Source: Pirellulales bacterium (lineage in GTDB: Bacteria; Planctomycetota; Planctomycetia; Pirellulales; JALHLM01). Taken from it: a stretch of 11,670 bases of DNA. A program made the translations under genes and the position numbers. The notes beneath the pieces were generated by a model. It saw nothing but the letters and a program-made list of their open reading frames with translations. It ran no database searches and had not been told where the DNA came from. The DNA is taken from positions 1 to 11,670 of the forward strand of contig JALHLM010000147.1 in the NCBI GenBank assembly GCA_022844585.1, given 5' to 3'. Positions 7,122 to 11,670 of the stretch are shown here, piece after piece (the stretch's first letter is position 1; every line of letters begins with the position of its first letter).

Positions 7122-7532
7122 TTAAAGCCCTTGTGGCCTACCAAGTTGCCTGTAGAGAGTTCCTGTATCGTAGTAGCCCTCGATCCGTTGGATCTTGCCG
7201 TTTCGCAGTTGGAAAACATCCACGCCCGACAAGGTCACCTTGCGGTCTGTGCGGGGGAGCGGGCCGAGAGCGCCGGTATGGGTCCCTCGCATCATCCACT
7301 GTACGGCGACCAATTCATCGCTTGCGCCGATAACTGCCAGCACTTCGAGCGACAAGTCGCCGAACGCCGCCATGAATCCCTGCGTCATGGCCAAGAATCC
7401 AGCCCCCGACACGCCGTCCGGCGCCATCGGGTCAGTGTACGTCCCGTCTGAGGCAAGCGTTTCGCAGACGGATCTGGCATCAAGTCGGTTGTAGGCGTCA
7501 AAATAGTCCAGTACCGCTTTGGGACAGTTCAT
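7122..7532 (-). CDS. SnoaL-like / NTF2-fold polyketide cyclase-type protein
   Basis: 136 residues, full length for the family, with no signal peptide, so cytoplasmic. The pattern is that of an NTF2-like cone: an N-terminal helix (KAVLDYFDAYNRLDARSVCE), LASDGTYTDPMAPDGVSG, a helix FLAMTQGFMAAFGDLSLEVL, and strands DELVAVQWMMRGTHTG, KVTLSGVDVFQLRNGKI and QRIEGYYDTGTLYRQLG. Such proteins include SnoaL-type cyclases, steroid isomerases and many uncharacterised ester-cyclase-like enzymes; the substrate cannot be read from sequence. The start ATG at 7532 has GAGGA 10 nt upstream (7543-7547). That site sits in the loop of a small hairpin formed by CAATTC and GAATTG (7538-7552). The gene converges with MarR and follows the GH10 gene after about 200 nt, so it may have its own promoter. 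Confidence 0.86.
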   Translation of the reverse strand: MNCPKAVLDYFDAYNRLDARSVCETLASDGTYTDPMAPDGVSGAGFLAMTQGFMAAFGDLSLEVLAVIGASDELVAVQWMMRGTHTGALGPLPRTDRKVTLSGVDVFQLRNGKIQRIEGYYDTGTLYRQLGRPQGL

Positions 7533-7537
7533 TTTTC

Positions 7538-7552
7538 CAATTCCTCGAATTG
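7538..7552 (-). promoter_or_regulatory. Palindrome overlapping the ribosome site of the SnoaL-like gene
   Basis: CAATTC and GAATTG are exact inverted repeats with 3 nt between them. On the minus strand the GAGGA ribosome site spans the loop and part of the 3' arm. It could be an operator half-site pair or an RNA hairpin affecting translation. It shares GAATTG with the palindrome near the MarR start. Confidence 0.25.
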
Positions 7553-7739
7553 ATTCTCAACGGAACTCGGTTGCCTCGCTCAGCTTCCCAATTGCCAATC
7601 CGAATGTCAAAGGGCAGTCAAAACCAGCCAGCGGGGTGCAAAGTAAAGCGGTCATTTTCAGAGCCAGGAGTTCGCCCAGGGTCTTCCGCATCCGGCCAAC
7701 CTGTCGCTCTTTGGCGTGGATTTGCGTCTGATCGACGCG

Positions 7740-9038
7740 CTATTCCGCATTTGGTTGCGCCTCGGTCGCGACGCGGAGGACCGCCTCGAACGCCGGCTTG
7801 GGCTTGTTCTCGCCGTCGAACAATAGGGGCGTGCCAAATCGTCGCCATGAGACCGCGTCATTGGCGCCCCAGAACGTGACCATTTTCACGCTCTCGCGGT
7901 GCTTGAGGAACGCCCGGAAGATGCCGGCGTAGGCCTCGGCCAGTCGCTGATCGGCGTCACTGACCAGGCCGCCCTGAGTGGCATCGGAGTTGGCAGCGAT
8001 GTCCGCTCCCGTACCGCGCTGCCCGCGAGCTGCGCTGTTGACATCCAGCTCGGTGATGTGAATTGGCAAGCCGAGCGCCGTCATCTCCGTCAACGCTTGA
8101 TCCATCGTCTCAAACGTCGTCGACACGTTCACATGAGCCTGCGAGCCGATGGCGTGTACAGGAACCTTCTGCTCCTGCAGCAACTTGATCAGCGTGATCA
8201 GCTTCTGCCGCTTGGCCGGGTTCTCCAGCCCATAGTCGTTATAGCGCAGAATCGCGTCCGGGTCCGCTTCGTGTGCATACTCGAACGCTTTGGCAATGTA
8301 GTCCGGACCAATGATTTGCAGCCAGAGCGAGTTCCGCAGAACCTCATCGCCGCTGTCCGAGATCGCTTCGTTGACGACGTCCCAAGCCTTGATCTTGCCT
8401 TTGTAACGGCCCACCACCGTGTGAATGTGCGCGCGCATGCGCGCCAGAAGCTCGTCTCGCGACGCCCGCGGGCCGGTGTAACCTCGTCCAGGCCCGCCAA
8501 AGCCGCGACGTCTTCTCCCTGGAGACGCACCCGCATCCGCGGCCTGTTCATTTCCTCCGGCGGAGTCCGTTACATCGTCGGCGCCCGACGGCGGGTTTGT
8601 GCCGGCAAACACCCAGTTGGGCGTCTGGGCGTGCCAGACCAGCGTGTGCCCGATGATATCCATGTTGTTCCGCTGGCCGAACTCCACGAAGGCGTCGGCT
8701 GGTTCAAAGTTATAGCCGTCCGCGCCTTCGCGCGGATGAATGATCTGCCACTTCAAATCATTCTCGGGCGCAATCTGATTGAACTGCTCTTTCACCAGCG
8801 CAATGTCATTTTTAACCAGTTCCTTGCCACGACGACCCGCGGCGCCGGTCGCAATGCCGCGGTTGATGGCTACGCCAACCAGAAAATGGTCTTGAAAGGC
8901 CGATTTCAGGGCGGGAAGAGAACCCGGTGGGTTGGCGACCGTTGGCGACTGATCCGGTTTTACCGCAGTTTGGGCAAAGGCGCCGTAGGCGGTCGTGATT
9001 ACGATGACCACGACAAGTAACGAGCGATTCCAGGACAT
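7740..9038 (-). CDS. Secreted GH10 endo-1,4-beta-xylanase
   Basis: 432 residues starting with a signal peptide (SLLVVVIVITTAYGAFA|Q). All GH10 hallmarks are visible: NQIAPENDLKWQ, GHTLVWHAQTPNW (His131, Trp135 and His136 line the -1 subsite), KAWDVVNEAISD with acid/base Glu224, RYNDYGLE, AIGSQAHV, LPIHITELDVN with nucleophile Glu330, and MVTFWGANDAVSW near the end. The enzyme cuts internal beta-1,4 bonds of xylan with retention, outside the cytoplasm. Two family-atypical insertions occur: residues 146-192, polar and then Gly/Arg-rich, between the HTLVWH motif and the next helix, and residues 336-357 right after the nucleophile. No separate carbohydrate-binding module is present. The start has AAAGG 8 nt upstream. 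It is the last gene of a probable four-gene unit, 51 nt after the small secreted protein gene. Assignment is secure; exact substrate preference is not. Confidence 0.96.
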   Translation of the reverse strand: MSWNRSLLVVVIVITTAYGAFAQTAVKPDQSPTVANPPGSLPALKSAFQDHFLVGVAINRGIATGAAGRRGKELVKNDIALVKEQFNQIAPENDLKWQIIHPREGADGYNFEPADAFVEFGQRNNMDIIGHTLVWHAQTPNWVFAGTNPPSGADDVTDSAGGNEQAADAGASPGRRRRGFGGPGRGYTGPRASRDELLARMRAHIHTVVGRYKGKIKAWDVVNEAISDSGDEVLRNSLWLQIIGPDYIAKAFEYAHEADPDAILRYNDYGLENPAKRQKLITLIKLLQEQKVPVHAIGSQAHVNVSTTFETMDQALTEMTALGLPIHITELDVNSAARGQRGTGADIAANSDATQGGLVSDADQRLAEAYAGIFRAFLKHRESVKMVTFWGANDAVSWRRFGTPLLFDGENKPKPAFEAVLRVATEAQPNAE

Positions 9039-9089
9039 GCTTGTTGCCTTTGCTGTTTCGGATGAAGTACGTCAGTGCCGGAGAAGCGC

Positions 9090-9683
9090 TTAGCGCTCCG
9101 TATCCAAAGGAACGAAACGCACCTCATCCGCCACCAGGAATTCGCCGGTGCGCGGTCCGCTGAATTGCACGTAAGAAACCTCGTCGGCCTTAACCTGCAG
9201 TTCGAACGTCGGGACCGGGTCTTCAGGTTTCTGGCGGCCAGGCACGATGTCCAGTTCGTCTCGAGCGACGACCTCCCCATTGCTATTGAACGCCTCCAGC
9301 CTGGCCGACGTGCCCGTCGATGCCCAAAAAACGATCGTCACTGCCGAGGCGCCATGGGGAAATTGCACCTGAACGGGAATCTGCTGCTCATCCGCCATCG
9401 CATTGAGAATGCCTTTACGCCCCGACGCAATGTGCGGAAAGAACATAATCCTTCCGCTAGCCTTGCTCCGCTCGGGCGGGCGCGCCAACTTGAACTCGAC
9501 GCCCTGTTCCATATACTGCTCCAAACGATTCACCGCTTCATCGTTTGTAGGGTCGAGCATGATCTGGACCTGTTCGAAATCAATCACAACCTCCTCGGCC
9601 CCCACTGCCGACGACGAGCATAGGACCAGGCCGGCCAGAAGCGAACAGCGAATCGCGTCTAAGATAGCCAGCTTGGACATCAT
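9090..9683 (-). CDS. Small secreted protein of unknown function, coupled to DUF1552 gene
   Basis: 197 residues. Residues 1-29 form a signal peptide (cleavage likely after AVGA), with no lipobox, so the protein should be soluble outside the cytoplasm. The mature part is rich in beta-strand patterns: EVVIDFEQVQIML, GVEFKLARP, VQVQFPHGASAVTIVFWAS, ARLEAFNSNGEVVARDEL, FELQVKADEVSYVQFSG and FLVADEVRFVPLD. This resembles the beta-sandwich folds of carbohydrate-binding or PEP-CTERM-type 'conserved extracellular' domains, but I do not recognise a named family. The start ATG overlaps the DUF1552 stop by 4 nt (ATGA), with GGAG 8 nt upstream inside that gene, so the two are probably translationally coupled. 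Sitting between a DUF1552 gene and a xylanase, a role in binding or handling polysaccharide is a fair guess, not a demonstration. Confidence 0.85.
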   Translation of the reverse strand: MMSKLAILDAIRCSLLAGLVLCSSSAVGAEEVVIDFEQVQIMLDPTNDEAVNRLEQYMEQGVEFKLARPPERSKASGRIMFFPHIASGRKGILNAMADEQQIPVQVQFPHGASAVTIVFWASTGTSARLEAFNSNGEVVARDELDIVPGRQKPEDPVPTFELQVKADEVSYVQFSGPRTGEFLVADEVRFVPLDTER

Positions 9684-11029
9684 GACCTCATCTCCAGGCC
9701 GCGCATGGCGCCAGTCGCCGTGGCGAAAGTACTCGCTTCAATGTTCATTCGCTCGAGCATCGAGACAAACAGGTTCGGCAACGGATAGTTGTTCGCGGTG
9801 TCGAACTTAAGGTGCTGGCCGTGCCGGAATCCACCTCCCGCCAACAGGATCGGCATGTTGGTCGTGGAATGTGCGTTGGCATCGCCGAGGTTCGAACCGT
9901 ATAGCACCATCGTCCGATCCAGCAGCGTTTCGCCCTCCTCCTCAACCGATTTCAGCTCCGTAAGCAATCCGGCCATCGTCCGCATCTGCCATTCGTCGAT
10001 CACCTTGAGCTGCGCCAGTTTGTCGACGGCCTTGCCGTGGTGCGAGAGGTTGTGATAGCCGTCGCTAATCGTGGCGCCTTGGATCTGCATGGCCGGCGTG
10101 GAAACGCCATTTTGCATCAGCGTCATCGCCCGTACCGAATCCGTCTGAAAGGCCAGGCGTGCGAGCCGGTACATCACCTCAATCTTTTGAATGAATTGCG
10201 CGGAGTTGGTCGGGTCGGTTGGTGCTGGTTCGTCAACCACCGGCTTGGGCCTGTTTTCCCACGCTCGCGCGGCTTGCAGGCGGCTCTCCAAGTCGCGGAC
10301 GCTGCTGAAATACTGGTCGAGACGATCTCGATCGCCAGCGCCGATGTTGCGATGGAGCGCTTGAGCCTGCTGCGACACGGTGTCGAGAATGCTGCGGCCG
10401 GTATCAACTTCGCGGATTTTCGCTGCGATCTCGGCCTTGGTCCCCTGGAGGAACAATTGCCCAAACACGCTCGACGCGCTCTGCTCGGGGGGAATGGCCA
10501 CGCCGGTTCCGGTCCAGGACAGACTGCGATTGCCGTTCACGGCCAGCGCGAGGGATGGAAAACGAGTCTCGGCGCCAATGTGTTCCGCGACGTGCTGATC
10601 CAGCGAAATGGAATTTCGGAAGGAGCTGCTCGCCGGATGCGGTGCTGCGGTCAGGAAGCTGATATCCGAGGGGTGCCCTCCATCCACGTTGGGATGGGAC
10701 ACGCCGCTGATGACGGTGAAATCCGCGCGGTGCTCCTGCAAGAACGTCAAGTAATGGGAGGGCTGGTAGTCGAAGCCTTCATCGGTCGGAAAGAAGTGCT
10801 CGGGCAGCACGCCCAGGTTATTGCAAATGGCCAGCATGCGTCGCGGCGCGCGCTTCCCATCTGGAGATGCCCCCGGTGAACCGGCCCGGACAAAAGCTGG
10901 CGACATGGCGTCTAGAAACGGCAGCGACATCGCAACGCCCGCGCCCTGCAAGAATCGCCGCCGTGGAATGGCCTTGCGCGTTACGGAGCCGGGACCAACA
11001 GCGCGGCGATGTGATTGATTCTCTTGCAT
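9680..11029 (-). CDS. DUF1552 family protein, Tat-exported
   Basis: 449 residues. A twin-arginine signal is present at residues 23-29 (RRRFLQG), followed by GVAMSLPFLDAM, so the folded protein is exported by Tat. The body follows DUF1552: RRMLAICNNLGVLPEHFFP, DFTVISGVSHPNVDGGHPSD, FPSLALAVNG, the central helical part DRDRLDQYFSSVRDLESRL, DGYHNLSHHG, LDRTMVLYGSNLGDANAHST and NMPILLAGGG. These His/Asp/Asn-rich segments recall the alkaline-phosphatase-like fold of the related DUF1501 group, but no activity is established to my knowledge. In planctomycetes and verrucomicrobia it regularly pairs with a DUF1587/1592/1588/1585 cytochrome-like protein, exactly the gene found 47 nt upstream here. The start ATG at 11029 lacks a clear ribosome site; an internal start before the Tat motif is possible. 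Confidence 0.95.
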   Translation of the reverse strand: MQENQSHRRAVGPGSVTRKAIPRRRFLQGAGVAMSLPFLDAMSPAFVRAGSPGASPDGKRAPRRMLAICNNLGVLPEHFFPTDEGFDYQPSHYLTFLQEHRADFTVISGVSHPNVDGGHPSDISFLTAAPHPASSSFRNSISLDQHVAEHIGAETRFPSLALAVNGNRSLSWTGTGVAIPPEQSASSVFGQLFLQGTKAEIAAKIREVDTGRSILDTVSQQAQALHRNIGAGDRDRLDQYFSSVRDLESRLQAARAWENRPKPVVDEPAPTDPTNSAQFIQKIEVMYRLARLAFQTDSVRAMTLMQNGVSTPAMQIQGATISDGYHNLSHHGKAVDKLAQLKVIDEWQMRTMAGLLTELKSVEEEGETLLDRTMVLYGSNLGDANAHSTTNMPILLAGGGFRHGQHLKFDTANNYPLPNLFVSMLERMNIEASTFATATGAMRGLEMRS

Positions 11030-11076
11030 GCTAGCGGCTTTCGCTTGAACAGCGCCACGAATGGCGCTGCGCCAAC

Positions 11077-11670
11077 CTATTTGTTCCGAAACAACTTGCT
11101 CTGTACGATCTCATGCACGATCGAGCGCACACCGTAATCGCCTGGCCGCGACAGCTCGAGGATCGCATCAATCTCCTGCCGATCGGAGAAGCCAATCGGC
11201 GCCCCGGTGGCATAGATCATTAACTGCTTAACGACGTTGCGGGCGATTGTCACCTCGTCCTCCAGCAACAATTGCTTGAGTTGACGGACATCGGCAAATT
11301 GACGGCCGTCGGGCAGTGTACCGCTCGGGTCGACGGGAAGGGCGTAGTGATACTTGAATCGCTGCCCGTCGAGGCCGATCCCTGCTTCCGCTGGCGTCTC
11401 TTCGTTGACGGCGCGATACCGATCGCGCCACGCCCCCATCACATCAAAGCTTTCCAACGCCAGGCCCGGCGGGTCCATGCGGGCATGGCACGATGCGCAG
11501 CTCGCATCGGCCCGATGCGCCTCGATCTGTTGACGGATCGTGACCGCGCCACGGATATCCGGTTCGACTGCCGGAACCGGGGGCGGCGGCGGCGTCTCAA
11601 ACCCAAGGATGCGTTCCGTTACCCACACGCCGCGCAGCACTGGCGAGGTTGTCGTACCATTTGCCGTGAC
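11077..11670 (-). CDS. DUF1592/DUF1588/DUF1585 cytochrome-like protein, C-terminal part (cut by window edge)
   Basis: 197 residues enter from the right edge in an open frame and end at a stop at 11077. The opening VTANGTTTSPVLRGVWVTERILG and the Pro-rich FETPPPPPVPAVEPDIRG are the start of DUF1588. Its DASCASCHARMDPPGLALE carries a CxxCH motif (C58-H62 of the visible part), which could bind heme covalently, followed by SFDVMGAWR. The last 80 residues, LPDGRQFADVRQLKQLLLED to SIVHEIVQSKLF, are DUF1585. In known members, DUF1587, DUF1592 and DUF1595 and often a further cytochrome-like domain precede these; they lie outside the window. The protein is expected in the periplasm and may pass electrons, but its substrate is unknown. 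It leads the minus-strand cluster that continues with DUF1552. Confidence 0.93.
   Translation of the reverse strand, partial: VTANGTTTSPVLRGVWVTERILGFETPPPPPVPAVEPDIRGAVTIRQQIEAHRADASCASCHARMDPPGLALESFDVMGAWRDRYRAVNEETPAEAGIGLDGQRFKYHYALPVDPSGTLPDGRQFADVRQLKQLLLEDEVTIARNVVKQLMIYATGAPIGFSDRQEIDAILELSRPGDYGVRSIVHEIVQSKLFRNK

Noticed and set aside
7557..7691. Minus-strand 44-residue ORF (MRKTLGELLALKMTALLCTP...) between GH10 and the SnoaL-like gene
   Set aside because: It is partly hydrophobic and has an AGG 8 nt upstream, but no recognisable family; too weak to annotate.
7899..9020. Long plus-strand open frame of 373 codons
   Set aside because: Antisense shadow of the GH10 gene, caused by GC-rich codon bias.
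9085..9097. AGCGCTTAGCGCT palindrome at the end of the small secreted protein gene, considered as a terminator
   Set aside because: No T-run follows, and the short stem overlaps the stop codon; the xylanase gene follows at once.
10037..10879. Plus-strand open frame of 280 codons
   Set aside because: Antisense shadow of the DUF1552 gene.

Overview
The window looks like chromosomal DNA of a planctomycete, or a close relative in the PVC group. Three signs point there: a DUF1588/DUF1585 protein next to a DUF1552 protein, a partial protein whose N-terminus carries the 'LNFERLEERRVLSG' (LEPR-XLL-type) motif, and a large share of secreted carbohydrate-active enzymes. Base composition is moderately GC-rich and Shine-Dalgarno signals are weak or absent at several genes, which also fits.

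Left part (1-4540). A secreted or surface protein gene runs off the left edge on the minus strand. About 1 kb without a recognisable gene follows, then a probable decayed small membrane-protein gene (1255-1587). Next comes a patchwork of broken gene pieces: the C-terminal third of an OprB-type carbohydrate porin (minus, still followed by a terminator-like hairpin), a short piece of a di-heme cytochrome c peroxidase-like protein (plus), a CheA-like sensor histidine kinase with lost ends, a frameshift and a nonsense codon (plus), and the C-terminal half of an IS701-family transposase with its own frameshift (plus). The pieces abut each other, so several rearrangements must have occurred, at least one of them involving an insertion sequence.

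Right part (4564-11670). The genes here look intact. They are a secreted GH39-like glycoside hydrolase (minus), a divergent MarR-family regulator (plus), a SnoaL/NTF2-fold protein (minus), and a four-gene minus-strand cluster: DUF1588/DUF1585 cytochrome-like protein (running in from the right edge), DUF1552 Tat-exported protein, a small secreted protein of unknown function translationally coupled to it, and a GH10 endo-xylanase. GH10 (chain cutting) and GH39 (short-product trimming) together suggest xylan use, probably outside the cytoplasm. Pairing this with the DUF1588/DUF1552 system is the most functionally suggestive feature. MarR could control its own promoter and possibly the GH39 gene, but that rests only on motif-like palindromes.

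I found no tRNA, rRNA, CRISPR array or complete mobile element. I do not see a clearly new defence or mobile system. The best leads are the five-piece mosaic, the unknown coupled protein beside the xylanase, and the possible MarR operators.
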